In this document: positions 15,501 to 29,430 of the stretch, in pieces | Numbering within the stretch: position 1 is the stretch's first letter | Layout of the letters: each line of letters begins with the position of its first letter | Assembly: GCF_050948175.1 (NCBI RefSeq) | Contig: NW_027490093.1 | Coordinates: 2,728,001 to 2,792,000 of the forward strand | DNA from: Xylocopa sonorina | Taxonomy: Eukaryota > Arthropoda > Insecta > Hymenoptera > Apidae | Direction of reading: 5' to 3' | DNA: 64,000 nt | The notes under the pieces: model-generated | Databases searched by the model: none | What the model was told of the DNA's origin: nothing | What the model saw: the letters and a program-made list of their open reading frames with translations, nothing else | Translations under genes and position numbers: made by a program

Positions 15501-18484
15501 CGATAAATATTATATCTTATCATGAAACATGGAAATGAGATGCGATATGGCGATTTAAGAAGCATTGGAACTCTATTGCTTCGGTACGTAGACGTCTGCA
15601 AACGCTACTGCCCAGTAGCGGAAGTGTCGCATTTACATTCTTTTGTAGTGAATGCGAGGTATACATGACACTTCGCAATGAATATTATACCTTATCATGA
15701 AACATAGAAATCTGATGCGATATCGCGTTTTAAGAAGCATTAGAGCTCTACTGCTACGATACGTAGACATCTGCAAACGCTATTTCCTAGCAAGGAAGTG
15801 TCGCATTTACATTCATTTGAAGTGAATACGAAGTATACATGACACTCCGCAATGAATATTATATCTTCTCCAAAAACAGAAATGAGGTGCGATATCTCGT
15901 TTTAAGAAACATTAGAACCCTATTGCTTCGATACGTAGACATCTGCCAACGCTATTTCCTAGCAAGGAAGTGTCGCATTTACATTCATTTGAAGTGTATG
16001 CAAGGTATACATGACACTTCGCGATGAATATAATATCTTATAATGAAACATAGAAATGAGATGCTATATCTCGTTTTAAGAAGCATTCGAACCCTATTGC
16101 TACGATACGTAGACATCTGCAGACGCTATTTCCTAGCAAGGAAGTGTCGCATTTACATTCTTTTGAAGTGAATACGAGGTATACATAGCACTCCACAATA
16201 AATATTATATCTTACCATGAAACGTAGAAATGGGGAGCGATCTCGCGTTTTAAGAAGCATTAGAACTCTATTCCTACGAAACGCAGACATCTGCAGATGC
16301 TATTTCCTAGCAAGGAAGTGTCGCATGTACATTCTTTTGAAGTGAAAACGAGGTATACATAACACTCCACAATGAATATTATATCTTATCAGGAAACATA
16401 GAAATGTGATGCGATATCGCGATTTCAGAAGCATTAGAACTCTATTGCTTCGATACGTAGGCGTCTGCAAACGCTATTTCCTAGCAAGGAAGTGTCGTAT
16501 TTACATTCTCTTGAAGAGAATACGAGGTATACATGACACTCCGCAATGAGTATTATATCTTATCCTAATACAGAAATGAGCTGCTACATCTCGTTTTAAG
16601 AAACATTAGAACCCTATTGCTTCGATACTTAGACATTCGCCAACGCTATTTCCTAGGAATGAAGTGTCGCCTTTTAATTCGTTTGAAGTGTATGCGTGGA
16701 ATACAAAGTCCCTTCGCAATGAATATTATATCTTATCATGAAACATAGAAATGAGATGCGATATCGCGTTTTTGAGATGCTTTAGGACTCTAATGCTACG
16801 ATATGTAGACATCTGCAAACGCTGTTTCCTAGCAAGGAAGTGTCCCATTAACATTCATTTGAAATGTAGACGAGGAATACATAGCACTCCGCAATGAATA
16901 TTGTATCTTATCATGAAACATAGAAATGAGATGCGACATCGCGTTTTAAGAAGCATTAGAACTCTATTGCTACGATACGTAGACATCTGCAGACGCTATT
17001 GCCAAGCAAGGATGTGTCGCATATATGTTCGTTTGAAGAGAATACGAGGTACACACAACACTCCACAATGAATATTATATCTTATCACGAATCATAGGAA
17101 TGTGATTCGATATCGCGGTTTAAGAAGCATTAGAATTCTATTGCTTCGATAAGAAGACATCTGGAAACGTAATTGCCTGGAAAGGAAGTGTCGCATATAC
17201 ATTACTTTGAAGTGAATACGAGGTATACATAACACTCGACAATGAATATTATATCTTATCACGAAACATAGAAATGTGATGCGATATCGCGTTTCAAGAA
17301 GCACTAGAAATTTACTGCTTCGATACGTAGAAATCTGCAAGCGCTATTTCCTAGCAAGGAAGTGTCGCATTCACATTCATGTGAAGTGTACACGAGGAAT
17401 ACATAACACTTCGCAATGAATATTATATCTTATCATTAAACATAGAAATGAGATGCGATATCGCGTTTTAAGAAGCATTAGAACTCTATTGCTACGATAC
17501 GTAGACATCTGCCAACGATATTTCCTAGCAAGGAAGTATCGCATTTACATTCATTTGAAGTGTATGCGAGGTATACAAGACACTTCGCAATGAATATTAT
17601 ATCTTATCATGAAACATTGAAATGGGATGCGATATGGCGATTTAAGAAGAATTAGAACTCTATTGCTACGATACGTAGACATCTGCAAACTCTATTTCCT
17701 AGCAAGGAAGTGTCGCATTTACATTCTTTTGAAGCGAATACGAGGTATACATAACACTGAACAATGAATATTATATCTTATCATGAAACATAGAAATGAG
17801 ATGCGATATCGCGATCTAAGAAGCATTAGAACCCTAATGCTACGATACGTAGACATCTGCAAACGCTATTTCCTAGCAAGGAAGTGTCGCATTTACATTC
17901 TTTTGAAGCGAATACGAAGTTTACATAACACTGCACAATGAATATTATATCTTATCATGAAACATAGAAATGCGATGCGATATCGCGATTTTAGAAGCAT
18001 TAGAAATCTATTGCTTCGATACGTAGACATCTGGAAACGCTATTTCCTAGCAAGGAAGTGTCGCATTTACATCGTTTTGAAGTGAATACGAGGTATACAT
18101 GACATTTCGCAATGAATATTGTATCTTATCATGAAACATAGAAATGAGATGCCATATCGCGCTTTAAGAAGAATTAGAACCCTATTGCTACGATACATAG
18201 ACATCTGCTAACGCTATTTCCTAGCAAGGAAGTGGCGCATTATCATTCTTTTGAAGTGAATACGAGGCATACGTAACACTGCACAATGAATATTATATCT
18301 TTTCATGAAACATAGAAGTGAGATGCGATATCGCGATTTAAGAAGCATTAGATCTCTATTGCTTCGATACGTAGACATCTTCAAACGCTATTTCCTAGCA
18401 AGGAAGTGTAGCATTTACATTCTCTTGAAGTGAATACGAGGTATACATAACACTGCGCAATGAATATAATATCTTATCATAAAA

Positions 18485-21075
18485 CATAGAAATGGGATGC
18501 GATATTGCGATTTAAGCAGCATTAGAATTCTATTGCTTCGATACGTAGACACCTGCAAACGCTATTTCCTAGCAAGGAAGTGTAGCATTTACATTCTTTT
18601 GAAGCGAAAACGAGGTATACATGACACTTGGCAATTAATGTTGTATCTTATCATGAAACATAGAAATGAGATGCGATATCGCGTTTTAAGAAGAATTAGA
18701 ACTCTATTGCAACGATACGTAGACATCTGCAAACGCTATTTCCTAGCAAGGAAGTGTCGCATTTAAATTCTTTTGAAGCGAATACGAGGTATACATAACA
18801 CTGAACAATGAATATTATATCTTATCATTAAACATAGAATTGGGATGCGATATCGCGATTTAAGCAGCATTAGAATTCTAGTGCTTCGATTCGTAGACAC
18901 CTGCAAACGCTATTTCCTAGCAAGGAAGTGTCGCATTTACATTCATTTGAAGTGAAAACGAGGAATACATGAAACTTCGCAATGAATATTATATCTCATC
19001 ATGAAACACAGTAATGAGATTCGATATCCCGTTTCAAGAAGCATTAGAACTCTATTACTACGATACGTAGAAATCTGCAAACGCTATTTCCTAGGAAGGA
19101 AGGGTCGCATTTATATTCTTTTGAAGTGAATGCGAGTTATACATAACATTGCAGAATGAATATTATATATTATCATGAAACATAGAAATGAGATGGGATA
19201 TCCCGATATAAGATGCATTAGAACTTTATTGCTTCGATACGTAGACATCTGCAAACGCTATTTCCTAGCAAGGACGTGTCGCATTTACATTCTTTTGGAG
19301 TAAATGCGAGGTATACATAACATTGCACAATGAATATTATATGTGTTCATGAAACATAGAAATGAGATGCGATATCACGATTTAAGATGCATTAGAACTT
19401 TATTGCTTCGATACGTAGACATCTGCAAACGCTTATTCCTAGCAAGGAAGTGTCGCATTTACATTCATCCCAAGTGTATGCGAGGTATTCGTGATACTTC
19501 GCAATGAATAATATATCTTACCATGAAACATAGGAATGGGATGCGATATCTCGTTTTAAGAGGCATTAGAATTCTTTTGCTTCGATACGTACACATCTGC
19601 AAACGCTATTTCCTAGCACGGAAGTGTCGCATTTACATTCTTCTGAAGTGTATGCGAGGTATAAGTGATTCTTCGCAATGAATACTATATCCTATCATGA
19701 AACATAGAAACGAGATGTGACATCCCGTTTCAAGAAGCATTAGAACTCTCTTGCTTCGATACGTAGACATCAGCAATCGCTATTTCCTAGCAAGGAAGTG
19801 TCGCATTTACATTCATCCCAAGTGTATGCGAGGTATACGTGATACTTCGCAATGAATAATATATCTTACCATGAAACATAGGAATGGGATGCGATATCTC
19901 GTTTTAAGAAGCATTAGAATTCTTTTGCTTCGATACGTACACATCTGCAAACGCTATTTCCTAGCAAGGAAGTGTCGCATTTACATTCTTCTGAAGTGTA
20001 TGCGAGGTATAAGTGATTCTTCGCAATGAATACTATATCCTATCATGAAACATAGAAACGAGATGTGACATCCCGTTTCAAGAAGCATTAGAACTCTATT
20101 GCTTCGATACGTAGACATCAGCAATCGCTATTTCCTAGCAAGGAAGTGTCGCATTTACATTGATTTGAGGTGAATACGAGGAATACATGAAACTTCGCAA
20201 TGAACATTATATCTTATCATGAAACATAGAAATGAGATGCGATATCGCGTTTTGGGATGCAATAGAAATCTAATGCTACGATACGCAGAAATCTGCAAAC
20301 GCTATTTCCTAGCAAGGAAGTGTCGCATTTACATTCTATTGAAGCGAATACGAGGTATACATAACACTGAACAATGAATATTATATCTTATCACGAAACA
20401 TAGAAATGGAATGCGATATCGCGATTTAAGAGTCATTAGAACTCTAATGCTACGATACGTAGACATCAGCAAACGCTATTTCCTAGCAAGGAAGTGTAGC
20501 ATTTACATTCTTTTGAAGTGAATACGAGGTATACATGACACTTGGCAATTAATATTGTATCTTATCATGAAACATAGAAATGGGATGCGATATCGCGTTT
20601 TAAGAAGAATTAGAACTCTATTGCTATGATACGTAGACATCTGCAAACGCTATTTCCTAGCAAGGAAGTGTCGCATTTACATTCTTTTGAAGCGAATACG
20701 AGGTATACATAACACTGAACAATGAATATTATATCTTATCATGAAACAGAAATGGGATGCGATATCGCGATTTAAGCAGCATTAGAATTCTATTGCTTCG
20801 ATACGTAGACACCTGCAAACGCTATTTCCTAGCAAGGAAGTGTAGCATTTACATTCTTTTGAAGCGAAAACGAGGTATACATGACACTTGGCAATTAATA
20901 TTGTATCTTATCATGAAACATAGTAATGAGATGCGATATCGCGTCCTAAGAGGAATTAGAACTCTATTGCTACGATACGTAGACGTCGGCAGGCGCTATT
21001 TCCTAGGAAGGAAGTGTCGCATTTACATTCTTTTGAAGCGATTACGAGATATACATAACACTGCACAATGAATAT
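18485..21075. repeat. 13-monomer-spaced satellite duplication
   Basis: The sequence at 18497, marked by gcagcattagaattc and the gacacctgc variant followed by gaagcgaaaacgagg, recurs at 20757, 2260 bp downstream. Each copy stays open for 89-104 codons for the same reason as the rest of the array. The stretch 18941-20330 between the copies holds another copy of the block described at 1021-2000. Confidence 0.65.
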
Positions 21076-21589
21076 TATATCTTATCATGAAACATAGAAA
21101 TGAGGTGCGATATCGCGATTTAAGCAGCATCAGAAGTCTATTGCTTCGGTACGTAGGCACCTGCAAACGGTATTTCCTAGCAAGGAAGTGTCGCATTTAC
21201 ATTCTTTTGAAGCGATTACGAGATATACATAACACTGCACAATAAATATTATATCTTTTCACGAAACACAGAAATGAGATGCGATATCGCGATTTAAGAA
21301 GCATAAGATCTCTATTGCTTCGATACGTAGACATCTGCAAACGCTATTTCCTAGCAGGGAAGTGTAGCATTTACATTCTCTTGAAGTGAATACGAGGTAT
21401 ACATGACACTTCGCAGTGAATATTATATCTTATCATGAAACATAGTCATGAGATGCGATATCGCGATTTTAGATGCATTTGAAATCTATTGCTTCGATAC
21501 GTAGACATCTGGAAACGCTATTTCCTAGCAAGGAAGTGTCGCATTTACATCGTTTTGAAGTGAATACGAGGTATACATGACACTTCGCA

Positions 21590-24199
21590 ATGAATATTGT
21601 ATCTTATCATGAAACATACAAATGAGATGCCATATCGCGTTTTAAGAAGAATTAGAACTCTATTTCTACGACACGTAGAAATCTGCAGACGCTATTTCCT
21701 AGCAAGGAAGTGTCGCATTTACATTGTTTTGATATGAATACGAGGTATAAATCACACTTCGCAATCAATATTGTACCTTATCATGAAACATACAAATGAG
21801 ATGCGATATCGCGTTTTAAGAAGAATTAGAACCCCAATGCTACGATACGTAGACATCTGCAAACGCTATTTCCTAGCAAGGAAGTGTCGCATTTACATTC
21901 TTTTGAAGCGAATACGATGTTTACATAACACTGCACAATGAATATTATATCTTTCCTTGAAACATAGAAATGAGATGCGATATCGCGATTTAAGCAGCAT
22001 TAGAACCCTATTGCTTCGATACGTAGACATCTGCAACCGCTATTTCCTAGCAAGGAAGTGTAGCATTTACATTGTTTTGAAGTGAACACGAGGTATACAT
22101 GACACTTGGCAATTAATATTGTATCTTATCATGGAACATAGAAATGAGATGCGATATCGGGATTTAAGAAGCATTAGATCTCTATTGCTTCGATAGGTAG
22201 ACATCTGCAAACGCTATTTCCTAGCAAGGAAGTGTAGCATTTACATTCTCTTGAAGTGAATACGAGGTATACATGACACTTCGCAATCAATATTGTATCT
22301 TATCATGAAACATACAAATGAGATGCGATATCGCGTTTTGGGATGCAATAGAAATCTAATGCTACGATACGCAGAAATCTGCAAACGCTATTTCCTAGCA
22401 AGGAAGTGTCGCATTTACATTCTATTGAAGCGAATACGAGGTATACATAACACTGAACAATGAATATTATATCTTATCACGAAACATAGAAATGGAATGC
22501 GATATCGCGATTTAAGAGTCATTAGAACTCTAATGCTACGATACGTAGACATCAGCAAACGCTATTTCCTAGCAAGGAAGTGTCGCATTTACATTCATTT
22601 GAAGTGTATGCAAGGTATACATGACACTTGGCAATTAATATTATATGTTGTCATGAAACATAGAAATGAGATGCGATATCTCGATTTAAGAAGCATTATA
22701 ACACGCATGCTATGATACGTAGACATCTGCAAACTCTATTTCCTAGCAAGGAAGTGTCGCGTTTACATTCATTTGAAGTGAATACGAGGAATACATGAAT
22801 CTTCGCAATGAATATTATATCTTATCAGGAAACACAGTAATGAGATTCGATATCCCGTTCCAAGAAGCATTAGAACTCTATTGCTTCGATACGTAGACAT
22901 CTGCAAACGCTATTTCCTAGCAAGGAAGTGTCGCATTTACATTCATTTGAAGTGAAAACGAGGAATACATCAAACTTCGCAATGAGTATTATATCTCATC
23001 ATGAAACACAGTAATGAGATTCGATATCCCGTTTCAAGAAGCATTAGAACTCTATTACTACGATACGTAGAAATCTGCAAACGCTATTTCCTAGGAAGGA
23101 AGAGTCGCATTTATATTCTTTTGAAGTGAATGCTAGTTATACATAACATTGCAGAATGAATATTATATATTATCATGAAACATAGAAATGAGATGGGATA
23201 TCGCGATATAAGATGCATTAGAACTTTATTGCTTCGATACGTAGACATCTGCAAACGCTATTTCCTAGCAAGGACATGTCGCATTTACATTCTTCTGAAG
23301 TGTATGCGAGGTATAAGTGATTCTTCGCAATGAATACTATATCCTATCATGAAACATAGAAACGAGATGTGACATCCCGTTTCAAGAAGCATTAGAACTC
23401 TATTGCTTCGATACGTAGACATCAGCAATCGCTATTTCCTAGCAAGGAAGTGTCGCATTTACATTCATCCCAAGTGTATGCGAGGTATACGTGATACTTC
23501 GCAATGAATAATATATCTTACCATGAAACATAGGAATGGGATGCGATATCTCGTTTTAAGAAGCATTAGAATTCTTTTGCTTCGATACGTACACATCTGC
23601 AAACGCTATTTCCTAGCAAGGAAGTGTCGCATTTACATTCTTCTGAAGTGTATGCGAGGTATAAGTGATTCTTCGCAATGAATACTATATCCTATCATGA
23701 AACATAGAAACGAGATGTGACATCCCGTTTCAAGAAGCATTAGAATTCTATTGCTTCGATACGTAGACATTAGCAATCGCTATTTCCTAGCAAGGAAGTG
23801 TCGCATTTACATTGATTTGAGGTGAATACGAGGAATACATGAAACTTCGCAATGAACATTATATCTTATCATGAAACATAGAAATGAGATGCGATATCGC
23901 GTTTTGGGATGCAATAGAAATCTAATGCTACGATACGCAGAAATCTGCAAACGCTATTTCCTAGCAAGGAAGTGTCGCATTTACATTCTTTTGAGGTGAA
24001 TACGAGGTATAAATAACACTCCACAATGAATATTATATCTTATCGTGAAACATAGAAATGTGATGTGATATCGCGTTTTAAGAAGCATTGGATCTCTATT
24101 GCTACGATACACAGACATCTGCAAACGTTATTTCCTAGCAAGGAAGTGTCGCATTTACATTCTTCTGAAGTGAATGCAAGGTATACATGACACTTCGTA
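21590..24199. repeat. Higher-order repeat unit, copy 1 (15 monomers, 2610 bp)
   Basis: First of two adjacent copies of a 2610-bp unit, exactly 15 x 174 bp. The match begins at about tgaatattgtatcttatc (21591 against 24201). Only a few differences were seen on reading: catcaaac at about 22970 against catgaaac, gtatacataa at about 22441 against gtatacgtaa, and acagacatct at about 24110 against gcagacatct. Identity is thus above 99.5% by eye, while monomers within the unit differ much more. This is the standard signature of higher-order repeat amplification. Confidence 0.92.
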
Positions 24200-26818
24200 A
24201 TGAATATTGTATCTTATCATGAAACATACAAATGAGATGCCATATCGCGTTTTAAGAAGAATTAGAACTCTATTTCTACGACACGTAGAAATCTGCAGAC
24301 GCTATTTCCTAGCAAGGAAGTGTCGCATTTACATTGTTTTGATATGAATACGAGGTATAAATCACACTTCGCAATCAATATTGTACCTTATCATGAAACA
24401 TACAAATGAGATGCGATATCGCGTTTTAAGAAGAATTAGAACCCCAATGCTACGATACGTAGACATCTGCAAACGCTATTTCCTAGCAAGGAAGTGTCGC
24501 ATTTACATTCTTTTGAAGCGAATACGATGTTTACATAACACTGCACAATGAATATTATATCTTTCCTTGAAACATAGAAATGAGATGCGATATCGCGATT
24601 TAAGCAGCATTAGAACCCTATTGCTTCGATACGTAGACATCTGCAACCGCTATTTCCTAGCAAGGAAGTGTAGCATTTACATTGTTTTGAAGTGAACACG
24701 AGGTATACATGACACTTGGCAATTAATATTGTATCTTATCATGGAACATAGAAATGAGATGCGATATCGGGATTTAAGAAGCATTAGATCTCTATTGCTT
24801 CGATAGGTAGACATCTGCAAACGCTATTTCCTAGCAAGGAAGTGTAGCATTTACATTCTCTTGAAGTGAATACGAGGTATACATGACACTTCGCAATCAA
24901 TATTGTATCTTATCATGAAACATACAAATGAGATGCGATATCGCGTTTTGGGATGCAATAGAAATCTAATGCTACGATACGCAGAAATCTGCAAACGCTA
25001 TTTCCTAGCAAGGAAGTGTCGCATTTACATTCTATTGAAGCGAATACGAGGTATACGTAACACTGAACAATGAATATTATATCTTATCACGAAACATAGA
25101 AATGGAATGCGATATCGCGATTTAAGAGTCATTAGAACTCTAATGCTACGATACGTAGACATCAGCAAACGCTATTTCCTAGCAAGGAAGTGTCGCATTT
25201 ACATTCATTTGAAGTGTATGCAAGGTATACATGACACTTGGCAATTAATATTATATGTTGTCATGAAACATAGAAATGAGATGCGATATCTCGATTTAAG
25301 AAGCATTATAACACGCATGCTATGATACGTAGACATCTGCAAACTCTATTTCCTAGCAAGGAAGTGTCGCGTTTACATTCATTTGAAGTGAATACGAGGA
25401 ATACATGAATCTTCGCAATGAATATTATATCTTATCAGGAAACACAGTAATGAGATTCGATATCCCGTTCCAAGAAGCATTAGAACTCTATTGCTTCGAT
25501 ACGTAGACATCTGCAAACGCTATTTCCTAGCAAGGAAGTGTCGCATTTACATTCATTTGAAGTGAAAACGAGGAATACATGAAACTTCGCAATGAGTATT
25601 ATATCTCATCATGAAACACAGTAATGAGATTCGATATCCCGTTTCAAGAAGCATTAGAACTCTATTACTACGATACGTAGAAATCTGCAAACGCTATTTC
25701 CTAGGAAGGAAGAGTCGCATTTATATTCTTTTGAAGTGAATGCTAGTTATACATAACATTGCAGAATGAATATTATATATTATCATGAAACATAGAAATG
25801 AGATGGGATATCGCGATATAAGATGCATTAGAACTTTATTGCTTCGATACGTAGACATCTGCAAACGCTATTTCCTAGCAAGGACATGTCGCATTTACAT
25901 TCTTCTGAAGTGTATGCGAGGTATAAGTGATTCTTCGCAATGAATACTATATCCTATCATGAAACATAGAAACGAGATGTGACATCCCGTTTCAAGAAGC
26001 ATTAGAACTCTATTGCTTCGATACGTAGACATCAGCAATCGCTATTTCCTAGCAAGGAAGTGTCGCATTTACATTCATCCCAAGTGTATGCGAGGTATAC
26101 GTGATACTTCGCAATGAATAATATATCTTACCATGAAACATAGGAATGGGATGCGATATCTCGTTTTAAGAAGCATTAGAATTCTTTTGCTTCGATACGT
26201 ACACATCTGCAAACGCTATTTCCTAGCAAGGAAGTGTCGCATTTACATTCTTCTGAAGTGTATGCGAGGTATAAGTGATTCTTCGCAATGAATACTATAT
26301 CCTATCATGAAACATAGAAACGAGATGTGACATCCCGTTTCAAGAAGCATTAGAATTCTATTGCTTCGATACGTAGACATTAGCAATCGCTATTTCCTAG
26401 CAAGGAAGTGTCGCATTTACATTGATTTGAGGTGAATACGAGGAATACATGAAACTTCGCAATGAACATTATATCTTATCATGAAACATAGAAATGAGAT
26501 GCGATATCGCGTTTTGGGATGCAATAGAAATCTAATGCTACGATACGCAGAAATCTGCAAACGCTATTTCCTAGCAAGGAAGTGTCGCATTTACATTCTT
26601 TTGAGGTGAATACGAGGTATAAATAACACTCCACAATGAATATTATATCTTATCGTGAAACATAGAAATGTGATGTGATATCGCGTTTTAAGAAGCATTG
26701 GATCTCTATTGCTACGATACGCAGACATCTGCAAACGTTATTTCCTAGCAAGGAAGTGTCGCATTTACATTCTTCTGAAGTGAATGCAAGGTATACATGA
26801 CACTTCGTAATGAATATT
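24200..26818. repeat. Higher-order repeat unit, copy 2 (15 monomers)
   Basis: Second tandem copy of the 2610-bp unit. It ends at about 26818, where tgaatatt is followed by at instead of gt. Upstream of copy 1 and downstream of copy 2 the flanks diverge at once, so in this window the unit is a simple duplication and not a long array. Both copies contain the alternating dimer of the gacatcccgtttcaag and attcatcccaagtg variants. Confidence 0.92.
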
Positions 26819-27599
26819 ATATCTTATCACGAAACATAGAAATGAGATGCGATATCGCGATTTAAGATGCATTAGATCTCTATTGCTTCGATACGTAGAC
26901 ATCTGCAAACGCTATTTCCTAGGAAGGAAGTGTAGCATTTACATTCTCTTGAAGTGAATACGAGGTATACATGACACTTCGCAATGAATATTATATCTTA
27001 TCATGATACATAGAAATGAGATGCGATATCGCGATTTAAGCAGCATTAGAACTCTATTGCTTCGATACGTTGACATCTGCAAACGCTACTTGCTAGCAAG
27101 GAAGTGTCGCATTTACACTCTTTTGAAAGTAATGCGAGGTATACATGACACTTCGCAATCAATATTATATCTTATCATGAAACATAGAAATGAGATGCGA
27201 TATCGCGTTTTAAGAAGCCTTAGAACTCTATTGCTACGATACGTAGATATCTGCAAAAGCTATTTCCTAGCAAGGAAGTGTCGCATTTACATTCTTTTGA
27301 TGTGAATACTAGGTATACATAACACTCCAGAATGAATGTTATACCTTATCATGAAACATAGAAATGAGATGCGATATCGCGTTTTGAGAAGCATTAGAAC
27401 TCTATTGCTCTGATACGTAGACATCAGCAAAAGCCATTTCCTAACAAGGAATTGTCGCATTTTCATTCTTTTGTAGTGAATACGATGTATACATGACACT
27501 TCGCAATGAATATTATATCTTATCATGAAACATAGAAACGAAAGTCGATAGGACGATTTAAAAAGGATTAGAATTCTATTGCTTCGATACGTAGACATA

Positions 27600-29430
27600 T
27601 GGAAACGCTATTTCCTAGCAAGCAAGTGTGACATTCACATTCCTTTGACGTGCAGACGAGATATACATAACACTTCGCAATGAATATTATATCTTATCCT
27701 GAAACATAGGAATGTGATGCGATATCGCGGTTTAAGAAGCATTAGAATTCTATTGCTACGATACGTAGACATCTGAAAACGCTATTTCCTAGCAAGGAAG
27801 TGTGGTATTTACAATCTTTTTAAGTGCAGACGAGGTATACATAACACATCGCAATGAATACTATATCTAATCATGAAACATAGAAATGAGATGCGATATC
27901 GCGTTTTACGAAGCATGACAGCTCTATTCTTTCGATACTTATTCATCTGGAAACACTATTTCTTAGTAAGGAAGTGTGGCATTTACATTCTCTTGAAGTG
28001 GGGACGAGGTATACACAACAATTCGCAATGAATATTATATCTTGTCATTAAACATAGAAATGAGATGCGATATCGCATTTTAAGATGCATTAGAGCTCTA
28101 CTGCTTCAATACGTAGACATCTGGAAACGCTATATCCTAGCAAGGAAGTGAGGCATTTACATTATTTTGAAGTGTAGACGAGGTATTTATTACAGTTCGC
28201 AATAAATATTATATCTTACCATGAAACATGGAATTCAGATGCGATATCGCGATTTAAGAAGCATTGGAACTCTATTGCTTCGATACGTAGACATCTGGAA
28301 ACGCATCTCCTAGCAAGGAAGTTTGGCATTTACATTCTTTTGATGTGTAGAGGAGGTATACATAACACTTCGCAATGAATATAATATCATATCACGAAAC
28401 ATAGAAGTGAGATGCGATATCGCGTTTTAAGGAGCACTACATCTCTTTTGCTTCGATACGTAGACATTTGGAAACGCTACTTCCTAGCAAGGAAGTGTGG
28501 CATTTACAATCTTTCGAAGTGTAGACGAGGTATACTTAACACTTCGCAAAAAATATTATATCGTATCATGAAACATAGAATTGAGATTCGATATCGCTTT
28601 CACAGGAACATTATAACTCTATTGCTCCGATACGTTGGCATCTGGAAAGGCATTTCCTAGCATGGAAGTGTGGCACTTACATTCTTTTGAAGTGTAGACG
28701 AAAAGTGCGTAACACTTCGCAATGAATATTATATCTTATCATGAAACATAGAACTGCAATGCGATATCTCGTTTTAAGAAGCATTAGAACCCTCATGCTT
28801 CGGTACGTAGATATCTGGAAACGTTATATCCTAGAAAAGGAAATGTGGCATTTACATTCTTTTGAAGTGTAGACGATGTATACATAACACTTCGCAATGA
28901 ATATTATATCTCATCCTGAAACATAGAACTGCGATGCGATATCGCGCCTTGAGAAGCAATAGAACTCTATTGCTTCGATACGTAGACGTCTGGAATCGCT
29001 ATTACCTAGCAAGAAAGTGTGGCATTTACCTTCTTTTGAAGTATAGACAGGGTATACGTAGCACTTCGCAATGAATATTACATCTTATCATGGAACACAG
29101 AAATGGGAAGCGATATCGCGTTTTAAGAATCATTAGAACTCTATTACATCGATACATAGATATCTAGAAACGCATTTCCTAGCAAGGAAGTGTAGCACTT
29201 ACATTCTTTTGAAGTGTAGAGAAGGTATACGTAACACTTCGCCATGAATATTATATCTTATCATGAAGCATACAACTGCGATGCGATATCGCGTTTTAAA
29301 ATGCATTAGAACTCTATTGCTTCCATACGTAGACATCTGGAATCGCTATTACCTAGTAAGAAAGTGTGGCATTTACCTTCTTTTGATGTGTAGACAGGGT
29401 ATACGTAGCACTTCGCAATGAATATTACAT
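27600..29430. repeat. Diverged satellite subfamily, block 2
   Basis: About ten monomers of the gtgtggcatttac / gtagacgagg / ctggaaacgc type, more divergent from each other than the surrounding monomers and with several small deletions (for example ctggaaacgcatctcc at about 28300 and ctggaaaggcatttcc at about 28640). The first part duplicates the block at 2560-3260. At about 29440 the array returns to the main type. Confidence 0.65.

Noticed and set aside
2005..28660. Many open frames of 60-110 codons in the left satellite block, on both strands
   Set aside because: They repeat the same peptide theme in each monomer, have no conserved start or stop context and follow from a 174-bp period without a stop. 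They are shadows of the satellite.
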